Source: Diplonema japonicum
Lineage: Eukaryota; Euglenozoa; Diplonemea; Diplonemida; Diplonemidae
Direction: 5' to 3'
NCBI GenBank assembly: GCA_964019335.1
Contig: OZ025649.1
Span: forward strand, 744,001 to 808,000
DNA: 64,000 nucleotides
Under the pieces are notes generated by a model. The model saw only the letters and a program-made list of their open reading frames with translations. It did no database searches and was not told the DNA's origin. Each line of letters begins with the position of its first letter. The first letter of the stretch is position 1. Below, one piece after another: positions 19,848 through 30,123 of this stretch. A program made the translations under genes and the position numbers.

Positions 19848-22800
19848 TCACAATGTTCCCTGCCGCTCCAAGAGCTGGGCGGTCTTACAGGCGTCGGTGG
19901 ACAGGAGGACTTTGAGGGAAGGAAGGGAGCTACCGAAGATCTGACTCCTTTGGTCGATCCTCTTTTCGTCTTGGCATTCCCGTAGGAGGTGGCTTAGAGT
20001 CTGGGGTTGCGAACATAGATGGCACGGGACCTCCTCGACTGGGGGTATGAGTAGGTATCCGCAAGTGAGTGGGCTCTTCCCCACCCTCAGCCTCATGATC
20101 GCCACTTCTTTCTTTCTGTCCAGCTCCTCGAACTTCTCGAAACTTCCGGCAAACAGCTCCCTGTACGTCTTTGTGACGCCAGTATTCTTCCATAGGCGGA
20201 GGTGGCTTCTGATGACATGCTTCCTCACCAGAGTTTTAACCACCTCAATGTCTGTCTCACGGGTGTGGGCCAGTCTTTCGCTCGCCTCTTTTGCCTTCTG
20301 GTCCGCCTTCTCGTTCCACTTGAACCCGCAGTGACTCGGGACGTATTGAACGATTAGCTTGTGGCCTCTGCCTGTCAAGCTCGCGACCTCCTGCCAGAGT
20401 TCGAAGTCATCTTTGGAGGCTGCCGACATGTGTCCCTGGCACATCTTCCGTATCACCGACTGCGAATCTGTGCATATCAGAACCATCCCTTGGCTTGCGA
20501 GCTTCCTCTCTGAGAGTCTTGTCGCCAGTCGGATCCCTAGCCTCAGGGCCCTGAGTTCGCATTTGTAGGATGTCGAATACAGTCCACCGCTGATCCCGTA
20601 GGCAGCATCGGACCCATTGTGCAGCAGGATGGCGGCCGAGCCTCCGTTTTCCCCATCCTTTACGGACCCGTCTGTGAACACCATGCAGAATGCCCGGCCG
20701 TGTTTCTCGCATAACCTGTTCAGGGTGTTCGTTGTTGCCTCTTTCCTGACCTCTTTTGGGTCCGTCCTTTTCACCTGCGTGTCTAGGAAGGGGGAGAGCA
20801 CGAGTTGCCCCTCGAATCTTTGCCAGGGTGCAACCGCGAGTCTCCTCATGAAGACGGCGCCCGAGTGAGGTGTGCCCGTCCTCTCTGGGAGTTTGTAGGC
20901 TTTCGATGCCTCTCTCTGTTTGTCAGACCAAGTCCTCCTTGGTAGGAGCTTCTCGTACCTGGTCAGATCCTCCAGAGGCTGAGTCGCCTGGTATGCGGCG
21001 GTGTCCACTTTTCTCATCAGTGACTCGTAGAGCAACAGGCTGTCGTGTTCGATCAGCGCATCCAGGGTCCACAGCCCCGCTTCGTTCAGTGTCGCGAATG
21101 TCTCTGATGACGCGATGCAGCCTGTGATCTTCACCGCTGCCCTGTATTGAAGCTTCTTGATGCCTGTGGGGCGTGTTCCTCCCGCTCGGGAGAAATGACC
21201 CGTACACGCCCAAGCAGTATCTGAAGACTGGTTGCACATATGTGAGGTATAGAGCCCTCAACACCACCTTCTTGCAACCCCATCTCGTTCCCGCAAGGCA
21301 GCTCAGCAGCCTGACCCTGCTTTCACCTCTTTCCAAGACGTCTCTGGAGTGTTCGGAGAAAAGCATGTCCTCCTCGAAGGTGACTCCGAGCAGCTTTGTT
21401 TTTTCGACCACCTCGAGTTCTTCGCCGGTCTTGAAAGTTGCTCTGATCTTCCCCTTCAGTGTTCTCTGCGGATAGGAGATGCCAGCAACGGGAAGGAACT
21501 CTGTCTTTCCCTTGGAGATCACCATCGAGTTTCTCGAGCACCAGCTCTCCACAACCCTCAGGATCTTCATCAGTTTTCCATTCAAGCTGTCCAGGTCTTT
21601 TTCGTGCAGCACCACCGCAATGTCGTCTGCGTACATCACGGCATCAATGCCCTCCTTTTCGAACGTCTCTGAGAGGTCGTCCATGTAGATCGAGAAGAGG
21701 GTTGGGGCAAGGATGGTTCCCTGTGGAACCCCACCCGTTATGTGTTCGTGCTTCCCTGTTTCGCCACTCACCTTGACGGCAGCGATCCTCTGGTCTAGGA
21801 AAGCGGCCACCCAGTCCGTAATTCTTTGCGGGTAGCCATTACTCCTCATTTTCGCATTTAGACCCTTGTGCCACACTGTGTCGAAGGCTCCTTTCAGGTC
21901 GAAGAGCAAAAGTCCGCCGCAGAACTCATCGTCTCTGATGCGGTTCAGTTTCGTGGTCACTTGCAGGACGTTCTCTTCTGTGGAGCGCCCTTTCCTGAAA
22001 CCTGACTGCATTTTGTGCACCCTCTTCACATCTCCCACGTCTTGGTGGTAGTCGACCCTTATCTTTACTATCCTCTCCATTGTCTTTGAAATGTTGGAGG
22101 TTAGCGATATCGGTCTGTACGATGCCGGATCACTTCTTGACTTGCCCTTTCCTTTGTAAAGTGGGATTATGTGCGTGAACCTCCAGTCTGATGGTACCAC
22201 TCCCTTCTCCCATGACATATTGAACAGATGGAGTAATGTGTCCATGGCCGTCCCCCCCAGGTGTTTCAGCATCTCGTTGTAGACACCGTCTGGGCCCGGG
22301 GATTTCCCCTTCTTCAACTGCCTCAGCGCGTGCTTCAGTTCCTCCATGCTTATCCCTGGGCAAGTGACCCTGTCCCTCAAGTCCTTGATCACTTTGGACT
22401 TCCTGTTTTCACCGTCCAGCATCTTCTTTGTGTCCTTGTTAAGGTGGGGTGCAAAAGCCTTTGCGTAGTGCTCCACAAGGACGTCTGCTTTTTGCTTCGC
22501 CGATGTGTGTAGCTTGCCGCCTGCCATTAGTGGTGCTACTGGATCTTTGTCCTTCCTGCTATCGAGCGTTTTTATCGTCCTGAAAGCGTGTCCCAAGTCC
22601 TTTTTCTGAGACAGCTCCTTCATGTAGTCGGCCCACGCTCTTTTCTTCCCTTCATCGATCTGTTTCTGCACTTGCCTGCTGATTTCACCAAGCCTCTCGC
22701 ATTGTTCTATCGATGGGATGCCGATGTCCGACATAATCTCCTTCTTCAGAGCGTTTCTTCTTCCAACCAGTTGCGTCAGCTCTTCAGTCCACCACGCTTT

Positions 22801-23829
22801 CCCGCCTCTCGCTCCCCCTCTTGGGATGAAGAGCCTGGCGGCCTCCTTGACGGCTTCAGTGAACTGCTTGTTTAGCCTGACCGGGTCTCCTGTTCTCTGC
22901 AGGTGCCTCAGGGTGTACTCCAGATGATTCCTGTACCCCTCCCAGTCAGCTTTTTTGAAGCTGAATTTCTTAATGGTTGGTCCGGTTTCGTATTTCGTTC
23001 TTATCCGGATGGACATGGGTATGTGGTCAGACCCCCATGAATCGAGGGTTGTCCAGGATCTAGAGTCCATGTCTGGCCCGCTTATCACCAGGTCCGGTGA
23101 TGATAAGGAACCTCTTGTGTTCAATAGTGTCGGTGTGGCTTTGTCATTCCAGGGTCGCATCCCTTTCTCGATCATCCACTTTGCGACTTTGTCACCTATG
23201 AGGTCCTCTTTCTTTCTTCTCCCGTCCCACAGAGGGTGGTGGGCGTTGAAATCCCCCATGATTAAGGTTCTGTCCCCTGTCGGGAGTGTGTTCGGGTTGA
23301 AGTAGGTGTCGATGCTCGGTCTGTCATCGCTCGGATCTGACGGCGATGTTGGTGGAAGGTAGATGTTCACCAGGAGGATCTCCTTTTGACCTGGCGGGTA
23401 TATTTTGACGTCCAGTCTTTCCGTCACGTCATTTTTCTTCTCCTTCCTTTCGACACCGCTAGCGTTGATGCCTTCTTTCACGAGAGTCAGTAAGCCGCCC
23501 CCTTTTATGGGGAAATTCCTCCTTCTCGGTCGCGTCCTGTCTCTTCGGAAAGCTCTGTACCCTTCGAACCAGCCGTGGATCGCATCGTCTGATGTTAGGT
23601 GTGTCTCTTGGAGACACAGGATGTCCGGCGCTGTTTCTTCGATAGCCTTCTCGATTTCGGCCTTCCTAGCTCTGAGGGACCTCACGTTCAGCGAGACTAT
23701 CTTCAGCCATCCGTCTTTCGCGGCTGGCCCCGGGTTCTGCTCGACGTCACCGCACGCCAAGATGTCCATATCATGTGGTCCGCAACCTTTGCGCATCTTT
23801 CTCGGTGTGGTCGAGGGTCGTTTCAGCAT
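19848..23829 (-). pseudogene. Retrotransposon polyprotein: 2A, AP endonuclease, reverse transcriptase, RNase H, CCHC; one frameshift
   Basis: About 1,325 codons counting the frameshift. The first ATG is at 23829, but the frame is open further upstream. Within 40 residues of the start comes GDVEQNPGP, the consensus of 2A ribosome-skipping peptides. An APE endonuclease follows (SLNVRSLR, CLQETHL, GDFNAHHPLWD, GSDHIPM). The RT has VPQGTILAPTLFSIYMDDL and YADDIAVVL. RNase H has FTDGSVKD, CELRAL, CTDSQS and VPSHCGFKWNEKAD. A C-x2-C-x7-H-x4-C zinc knuckle is near the end. One extra base near 21178-21184, in or beside a G run on the coding strand, breaks the frame between RT and RNase H. Everything else is intact, so this is either a young inactive copy or a sequencing error. 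Confidence 0.88.
23725..23748 (-). other. 2A ribosome-skipping peptide motif (DVEQNPGP) in the retrotransposon ORF
   Basis: The residues DVEQNPGP match the D-x-E-x-N-P-G-P consensus exactly and lie just before the AP endonuclease. During translation the bond between the last Gly and Pro would not form, releasing a short leader of about 35 residues from the enzyme. Confidence 0.85.
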
Positions 23830-23885
23830 GTATGTCACTCTGCCTTTGTGGTCACCCCTACCTTCAGGTCTTCGAAGATAGGGTT

Positions 23886-24012
23886 GTACGACTTGGGGGG
23901 GGCCGGCCCTAACAGACCTTACGTCGCCACCACTAACGCCTTGTCCCGTTTGGACACCCCTATACGTGCGGGGCCGGCCAGGATTTAGCCGCGAGTTGTA
24001 GCCAAGTCGTAC
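23886..24012 (-). repeat. Long inverted repeat/hairpin in the retrotransposon 5' leader
   Basis: GTACGACTTGG at the left is the exact reverse complement of CCAAGTCGTAC at the right end. Just inside both arms is a GGGCCGGCC block that can also pair. The stem would be about 20 bp with a loop of about 80 nt. It occupies the place where L1Tc-type elements carry a structured promoter/ribozyme leader; I cannot confirm a ribozyme fold by eye. Confidence 0.6.
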
Positions 24013-24045
24013 GAGCTTCCTTCGCGCAGAGAGATGACATTGCTG

Positions 24046-24245
24046 TGACCCGTTGTCGTCGTCGTCGTGTATTATTTTTTTTTTATTTTTATTTTTTTTT
24101 TTGTTGTTTTTTTTTTTTTCTCTTGTTCTTTTATTTTCTTTATGTTTTTTTTTTTTTTTTGTTATTTTTTTTTTTGTTTTTGTTTTTTTTTTTATGGTTT
24201 TTTTTTTTTTTTTTTTTTTATTTTTTTATTATTTTTTTTTTTTGT
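24046..24245 (-). repeat. A-rich tract (coding sense of the retroelements)
   Basis: On the - strand this is about 180 nt of A with scattered T and C. It separates the ORF1-like gene from the 2A-containing element. It is either the 3' tail of an upstream element or an A-rich spacer within one two-ORF element. Confidence 0.6.
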
Positions 24246-25701
24246 AGACGAATTGGGGGGTTGGGGGCTTAATAGGGAAACACTTTCTTTTTTCTTTTTT
24301 TTTTCTTTCTTATCTATTATGGTAAAATGGAAAAAACTTATCACCTTTTTCACCTCTTCTTTGATTTTCCGCCTTTCCCGGACTTCTTCGCTGTGTCCGG
24401 TGTGCTCGGTGTCGGCGATGTCGAGGTGGAGGAGGAGGTTGTCCCCTTCGAACCCTTCGAGCCCCCTGGTGCGTAGGGCGCTGCCTTCAGCGACACCTTT
24501 GCAGAGGCTCATTCCTGGCCCCTGCGCCTTCCTGGTTTTGCTCCGGCGGGAGTGTCTTCCAACTCCGTTTCCGAGCCCGAGGATGGCTGGTGTTGCTGTG
24601 GGGTGTTCGGTTCCAGCTCCGGTCCGATGAATTTGGACGGTGTCGGGGCTGTGGGTGTGGCGGTGGTTTGGGCCTTTTTGGCCTTTAGGGCCGTTCTTCT
24701 GGCGCATCATGGCACGCACCCCTTTCTCCAGAGCCTCCTGTTGACTCCTCAGCTGCTCCATCAGAGCCGGGAGGCTGGTCCTGATCTCTGCCAGACCCTC
24801 TCCCTGCTTCCGCAGCTCCTCCCCCTGCACACTTACCTGTTTCTGCAGGGGTTGGATGCTGGTCTGGACGGCTGCCAGTCCTTCCCCCTGCTTCAGCACC
24901 GCCTCCCCTTGCGCACTGACCTGTTTCTGCAGGGCCGGGTAACTGGACTGTGCTTCTGCCAGAGACGTCCTCTGTCTCTGCAGTTCCTCTCTCTGCGCGG
25001 TGATCTCCTGTCTCTGCGCCGAGAGTTCGGCCCTCTGCGCCGCAACTTCTTGATGCAGATTCTGCATCTGGGCTACCATATCTGGCGAGATTGTTGCCTG
25101 TTGTTGCTGTTGTTGGGGGGGCTCCTGTGTGTTTTTTTGGGGTGTGGCGGTCCTCTTCCTCCACTCTTCTACTGCCTTGCAGTAGAGCTGCCACCCTACC
25201 GACCGGCCGTAGAATTCCAGAAATTCTTCTGGGCTGTACCTGTCTTGGTGGACTTTTGTTCTTTTTTTTTTTTCTTCCCCCTTCCTCGACCACTTCTTCC
25301 CTCCTGCAGCCCTGGACTCCAGGGGGTCGGCCACCTTTATCGCCGGCAGGACTTCTGCCGTGGCGCCGTTCACCTTGATGCAGGTGTGGTGGGGGGGGGT
25401 GCGTGCGGTGTAGAGGAGGAAGGACGCGCCTTCCGTCGTCAGGATGACGACCTTCTCGGTCTGCTCTGAGACCGTTGCTGCGAGAATCGCAGCTGCGCCC
25501 TTCTCCTCCACTCCCTTCAGGCAGCGGACCGATGATCCAGTTGCCCTTCCGCACCTCGTCCTTTTTCTCCTTCTTCTTCTCTTCTTCTTCTTCGAATACC
25601 AGATTTAACTCTGGCATCGCCGCGGCGTCTTCGTCCACCTGCATCTGCAGGCTGTCCAGTGGGGGCCTCGTGGAGGCGTCCGCGCTGGTCTGCTGATCCA
25701 T
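24193..25701 (-). pseudogene. Retroelement ORF1-like coiled-coil protein with one frameshift
   Basis: It starts at the ATG at 25701 (MDQQTSADAS...). The acidic leader runs to WIIGPLPEG, then one extra G in a GGG run near 25514 shifts the frame. The downstream frame continues EEKGAAAILAATVSEQ... with a basic segment, a Gln/Pro stretch and a long heptad region (QRQEITAQREELQRQ repeats, about residues 190-330). The end reads into the A-rich tract as poly-Lys, so the true stop is unclear. Its position and composition fit a LINE ORF1/gag-like RNA-binding protein; no zinc finger or RRM is visible. Confidence 0.6.
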
Positions 25702-25760
25702 TTTTATAAATTTTTATTAAAATTTATTATGTGATAGTGTATCAGACCCCCCACCTAACC

Positions 25761-25973
25761 TTTTTTTTCAAAATACCAATGCAGGGCCGCCATGGAGAGC
25801 AACACCTGAGAAAAGGGAAAAAAGGTGAAGGGAAACCATGGGGAAATAGGGAGGGCAATGGACCAGGCTTCTGCAAGCAGGAGGAGCCCTGGTCCCCCAC
25901 CAACCCGTGCTCTGCTTTGGGACAGCCGAAGAGGGCTGAATTACATTATTCCCTCAGTCAAGTGAGAGAAAAA
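25761..25973. repeat. 213-bp direct repeat, copy 1
   Basis: Starts with a T run and CAAAATACCAATGCAGGGCC and ends AAGTGAGAGAAAAA. It is nearly identical to the copy at about 26831-27046, with only a base change and homopolymer-length differences noticed. The two copies flank the LINE fragment at 25974-26830. Confidence 0.85.
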
Positions 25974-26830
25974 CGGGGGCCTACCTTCCAGCTGGATGTC
26001 CTTCTTTGGCTGGAACCTCCGGCGGAAAGCCCCCCAGGGAGGTATTGCTCTTATTGAGCGAATCATTGGTGAGTGTGAAAATAATAAGGAGAAATGGGAA
26101 ACAGTGAGAGGAAGGGGAAGGAAGGGAAAGGAAAGTGGGAAACACAACATTCCATTTAACACACACACACGGGGCGATCCCTTAGCGCAGCACGGGGGCC
26201 GCGGGACCGGCGTCAAGAGAGACCGGAGGAGGGGGCGGCACGTTTGAAGGTGCAGTGACGTCTGTAGACGCCAGGGATGATGGCGAGGTGAACAGTCCGG
26301 AGCGTGACCAGGCGAGCAGGCCAGACTCAACAATGAGGTCGTAGATCTGGGTCACGCGTCTCGACAGGGAGGACGCTAGGGAGGGAGTACCAGCAGGAGT
26401 GTCGATCGCCCCCCTCCCGATCACAGGGCACCCACCGACAACATGCTCCCTGGACATCGGTGCTGCGTGGCAGGCTGGGCACCGGAGCACACCCTTGTGC
26501 TTCCTGTTCGGGCCAGCAGCCTGCAGGAAGCCGAAGAAGAGAGCCGAGTGACCAATCCGCAGCCGCGAGATGACCGTTTCAGCTTGTCTGGGGAAGCCAA
26601 GGGGGAAGTGCGCGGACCGAAGCTCGGTCGCCACCGCGTAGTTGTGGGCGAGGGATGTTATGAGCTCCGCGGACCTCCGCACCACCCACCGTCGCACCAG
26701 GGCCCTCACTGATCGGTAGTCAAGGGAGGGCCTGTCCTGCTTCCGCTTCGTTCCCTCCCCGGCCAGAGCGTCAGCCTTCTCGTTCCCGTCCACCCCACAG
26801 TGAGAGGGCACAAACTGGAGGAGATTACAT
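25974..26830 (-). mobile_element. 5'-truncated LINE fragment of a second family (RNase H end and zinc knuckle)
   Basis: The - strand encodes LLQFVPSHCGVDGNEKADAL, the last RNase H motif, starting right at the right-hand border. A helical segment and a zinc knuckle (CPAC...H....C) follow, then a Pro/Ser-rich end with a stop at 26182. Its sequence differs from the element at 19.6-24 kb, so it is another family. No A tail is seen at the 25974 side. Confidence 0.75.
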
Positions 26831-27046
26831 TTTTTTTTTTCAAAATACCAATGCAGGGCCGCCATGGAGAGCAACACCTGAGAAAAGGGAAAAAAAGGTG
26901 AAGGGAAACCATGGGGAAATAGGGAGGGCAAAGGACCAGGCTTCTGCAAGCAGGAGGAGCCCTGGTCCCCCACCAACCCGTGCTCTGCTTTGGGACAGCC
27001 GAAGAGGGCTGAATTACATTATTCCCTCAGTCAAGTGAGAGAAAAA
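26831..27046. repeat. 213-bp direct repeat, copy 2
   Basis: Second copy of the repeat at 25761-25973 in the same orientation, ending in a longer A run. Confidence 0.85.
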
Positions 27047-27335
27047 AAACACATTTTTTTTTGCAATAATAACCACTGGGGGGAAACTGGGGGGTGGGGG
27101 GTGTGTTCCAGTCTTTTGTCTGGAGGAACCGAGAGGGCCACCACTTGGGTTGGACCATCCCTCTGGCTCTCCGTTCCCCTTGCGTGGGACAGCCGACTTG
27201 GCTGATTACATGCGGGGCGAACCCCTCGAGATTCAACGCAGGAGCGTCCTCGTGCTGCGTCCTGCGCCCTCCCGGCCATCCGTGACCATCTATTCTGCCA
27301 TTTATCTCGAGGAAGTTAAAAGCAGGGAGAAAAAG
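27047..27335 (-). other. Retroelement-derived sequence next to tRNA-Ala
   Basis: GC-rich sequence without an intact gene. The TGGGACAGCCGA..TGGCTGATTACA segment near 27186-27210 resembles the same short motif in the direct repeats (GGGACAGCCGA..GGGCTGAATTACA), suggesting a related retroelement untranslated region. The - strand can form a small hairpin there. Confidence 0.45.
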
Positions 27336-27407
27336 TGGACATTGAGGGGTTCGAACCCTCGACCTCCCGTATGCAGAACGGGCGCTCTACCACTGAGCTA
27401 AACGCCC
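27336..27407 (-). tRNA. tRNA-Ala (anticodon TGC)
   Basis: A 72-nt cloverleaf on the - strand. The acceptor stem pairs GGGCGTT with AATGTCC and includes the G3-U70 wobble pair that marks alanine tRNAs. The anticodon arm is CCCGT-TCTGCAT-ACGGG and the T arm GAGGG-TTCGAAC-CCCTC. The discriminator is A. A T5 run follows as terminator. Retroelement fragments lie on both sides. Confidence 0.94.
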
Positions 27408-27411
27408 AACA

Positions 27412-27617
27412 CGATCGTTGCCCCAGGTCGAGGATCGGCTTCTGGAAGACACGCAGCCCTGCGTCTGTCACGCTCCCAGTCCTCAACCGCGTCCGCTTTC
27501 CGCTCCAGTCCAGCCATGTTCTCCTGCCCAGAGGAGATCCCGACCACTACGTCGTCGGCGTAGAGCACCAAGACATCGCCAGTCCCTCTAGTCTCCTGGC
27601 GAGTTCGTCAACATACC
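27412..27617 (-). pseudogene. LINE reverse-transcriptase fragment
   Basis: The - strand encodes RYVDELARRLEG and, after a one-base shift, GDVLVLYADDVVVGISSGQ, the YADD catalytic motif of a LINE reverse transcriptase, followed by a degraded continuation. It abuts the tRNA-Ala 5' side. Confidence 0.7.
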
Positions 27618-28154
27618 TCGTCCATTCAACGAAGGTTTCAGGGAGACTCGCGGTCTTTTGTTGTTCTCTTGGGGATTTTCAGTTGCAATTTGTTTCTCAT
27701 TTTTTTCACAGGGAGAGCGATGTTTCGTCAGATGAGTCGGTAGGCAACATCCCGATTGGAAGACGTATGTCAATTAAACAATCAAATCACAATCGTAATT
27801 CAGGAGGCACCTTTTTGTGATAGGCATGCAAGGGTTGGTTCCTATCAAACTGAAGTTGGCTTTCTTGGGCCAGCAGCTTGTGCATGGGGGTAAGCAGCTG
27901 ATATAGCATGCTGAGGTCGTGAGACGAGAAACAATAGATAGTCTATCGATAAAAGGGACTGAGCTCGTCTTAGCGGCTGCTCTTTTTCTTTTCCTCCCCC
28001 ATCGCCTTTACCTTTTTCTTTTCCTTTTTTCCCTTTTTCTTTTTTTCGTTGCTTTCTTTTTCTTCAATTTACTTTTTCTTCTTTTTCTGGTTGTCTGTTT
28101 TTCTTTCTTTCTTTTGTTTGATGCAAATAAATACAGCAATACAGCAGCACGTGT
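27618..28154 (+). other. Intergenic
   Basis: No convincing gene. A T-rich CACAG acceptor-like site at about 27710 is followed by a short frame (ESDVSSDESVGN) of unknown meaning. The last 150 bp are pyrimidine-rich and lead to the MutY gene. Confidence 0.5.
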
Positions 28155-29339
28155 ATGTCGGACATCGAGAGCTTGTTCAGCTTTGAAGACGTTGATGCGA
28201 GTGAGGAAGTGATTGTAGTTGACGACTCTGACGAGATGTTAGTGAAGTGGTATGGAAGAACGAAGCGGGACCTTCCTTGGAGGCTAACCAATAACAGCTA
28301 CGGGATCTGGGTAAGTGAAATCATGCTGCAACAGACCAAGGTGGCGACAGTGGTGGAATACTGGAACAAGTGGATGGCAACGTTCCCTACAGCCAAGCAC
28401 GTCGCAGATGCCAGCCTCGAAGATGTAAAGTCCCTTTGGGCAGGGCTCGGTTACTATCGAAGAGCCGAGAACTTACACAAAGGTTGTATCTATGTTGTGG
28501 ACAACCACCAGGGCAAGCTCCCCGTCACCGACGTGAAGGCTCTTCTCAAGATCCCAGGAATCGGGCCCTACACAGCCGGTGCTATCTCTTCCATCGCAGG
28601 CGGTGTTGCTGTACCGTCTGTCGATGGCAACTTCGTAAGAGTCATCAGCCGCTGGAAAGGTCTCGCCAATATTGAACAGAACGCTAAGTCCGTCGCACTG
28701 ATCGAAGTCATCTGCAGAGACTTGATATCGCAAACTCATCCAGGTGACTGGAACCAAGCCATCATGGATATCGGTGCTACAATATGCACGCCTATAAAGA
28801 CGGACTGCGCACGATGCCCTTTGAAAACAGAATGTAAAGCGAAGAGCATGTTAGAAAAAGGGGAGATACCGAATATAATAGGGGTGATACCTTTGAAGAA
28901 GGAGAAGGTAAAGAAGCGGGAAGAAACATGGACAGTGATAGTGCCTGTAGTAGACGGGGAAAGAGTAGTGATGGTGCAGCGCCCAGAGACAGGGCTGCTC
29001 GCTGGCATGTGGGAATTCCCGAATAGTGTTTCGCCCACTGTTTTGCGGCCTAAGAAGAAGACACGTGTCGATAGTGGTGCTGTGGCCACGTCGTTGGGGC
29101 TGCCATCCGTTCCCCTGCAACCTGCTGTTACTGTCACCCATCAGTTCACTCATATTGACTGCACGCTACTTGCCCATCGCACTGATCTCACAGCTGCCTC
29201 AGTCAGCCCCATTTTAGCTTCCTTGAGATCGGCAGGAACTGAGCCTGTAATTCTTCCTGTCGATGACATCACAGGCCAAAAAAGCAAACATAACCCTGTC
29301 TCGGAGCAGATGAGAAAGGTTCTCAAGGCCTGTCTTTAA
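28155..29339 (+). CDS. MUTYH: Adenine DNA glycosylase (MutY/MUTYH)
   Basis: 394 aa, single exon. It removes adenine mispaired with 8-oxoguanine in base excision repair. The HhH-GPD domain has [12 protein letters not shown] with catalytic E55, the helix-hairpin-helix [15 protein letters not shown], and [11 protein letters not shown] with catalytic D157. The 4Fe-4S loop is C211-x6-C218-x2-C221-x5-C227. A C-terminal NUDIX-like 8-oxoG recognition domain follows ([31 protein letters not shown] split by normal spacing). Length and order are typical of the family. All key residues are present, so it should be active. The Fe-S maturation factor CIAPIN1 is encoded next, which may be chance. Confidence 0.95.
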   Translation: MSDIESLFSFEDVDASEEVIVVDDSDEMLVKWYGRTKRDLPWRLTNNSYGIWVSEIMLQQTKVATVVEYWNKWMATFPTAKHVADASLEDVKSLWAGLGYYRRAENLHKGCIYVVDNHQGKLPVTDVKALLKIPGIGPYTAGAISSIAGGVAVPSVDGNFVRVISRWKGLANIEQNAKSVALIEVICRDLISQTHPGDWNQAIMDIGATICTPIKTDCARCPLKTECKAKSMLEKGEIPNIIGVIPLKKEKVKKREETWTVIVPVVDGERVVMVQRPETGLLAGMWEFPNSVSPTVLRPKKKTRVDSGAVATSLGLPSVPLQPAVTVTHQFTHIDCTLLAHRTDLTAASVSPILASLRSAGTEPVILPVDDITGQKSKHNPVSEQMRKVLKACL

Positions 29340-29428
29340 CCATTTGTACTAGTTGTTCTTTTATATATTTTTTTACCAAGGAACCTGTGCCATACTTCCA
29401 TCAGCGGTATTTCAAGTATATCATAAAA

Positions 29429-29937
29429 ATGTCGATATCAACACAGTCGTTTAGCCTGAAGACGAGGCGTGTGGTGAAGATGAATGCTGATGATGATGAC
29501 ATTGAGGAGGATGCGATGTTGACAACGGAGGACAAAGAGACGAAGGTGGCAGAGAAAGGGTCAGACTGCAGGACGCAGAAAAAGGCGTGTGCAAACTGCA
29601 CATGTGGCAGGTGTGTCTTTTTTTTCTTTCTTCCCGTCATTTCAATTGTTCATTTTTTCCTTTTGCAGAGCCGAGGAAGAGCAGTCGGAGAGGGCCGCAG
29701 CTGATGCGGAGACCAAAAAGGTTGCACCTCCCAAAAAGATCACATTGAGCGATGGCGATGCCATGCCATTCACAGGGTATGTTTTCCATGTTGACACTCT
29801 CATGACCCTTTTGCAGGTGTGGTAGTTGCTCGCAGGGCGACGCTTTCCGATGTGCTTCGTGCCCGTTCCTCGGCCAGCCTTCTTTCAAGGAAGGCGCCGA
29901 CGGGAAGGTTAAGCTGAGTCTCTCCGATGATATTTGA
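29429..29937 (+). CDS. CIAPIN1: CIAPIN1/Dre2 (anamorsin) Fe-S domain protein, three exons
   Basis: Exons 29429-29610, 29669-29776 and 29817-29937; 136 aa. Introns are 58 bp (GTGTGT...TTGCAG) and 40 bp (GTATGT...TTGCAG). The joined protein has the first Cys cluster ([15 protein letters not shown]) and the second, [23 protein letters not shown], with the CX2C-X7-CX2C spacing that defines the family, ending [10 protein letters not shown]. Dre2 passes electrons from the diflavin reductase Tah18/NDOR1 to cytosolic Fe-S assembly. Fungal and animal proteins also have an N-terminal methyltransferase-like domain; here only about 50 acidic residues precede the Fe-S domain. The start at 29429 is the first ATG in frame. 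Confidence 0.92.
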
Positions 29938-30123
29938 CCATAATACCTCATCCATCACGCCACCAACGAGCAGATGAGTGATCCAGCACTGACCCCACAA
30001 CAATTTAGAAGGGACATTACTGGGTGCGTCTTTTTTTTTTCTCTTCCCCCCCCCTTTTTTTTTGTCCTGGCTAGCTAGTTTTCGTATTTCTGACTTTTGT
30101 TGTCTACTCAAGCCCGACTAGGC

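Larger units (their letters stand above)
19590..24045 (-). mobile_element. Non-LTR retrotransposon (ingi/L1Tc-like organisation) with 2A motif
   Basis: On the - strand this reads as 5' leader with a strong hairpin (23886-24012), one long ORF (2A motif, AP endonuclease, reverse transcriptase, RNase H, zinc knuckle), a 3' untranslated region and an A-rich tail at about 19593-19625. The single-ORF order and the N-terminal 2A are known from trypanosomatid L1Tc/ingi-type elements. The exact ends are estimates; I did not find a convincing target-site duplication. Confidence 0.8.

Noticed and set aside
24552..25469. 305-codon + strand frame
   Set aside because: Antisense of the retroelement ORF1; the coiled-coil reading on the - strand is coherent, this one is Leu/Cys-rich without domains.
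27710..27820. Short + strand frame after a CACAG site (ESDVSSDESVGN...)
   Set aside because: About 35 residues, no continuation by any intron of the usual size, and no start codon.
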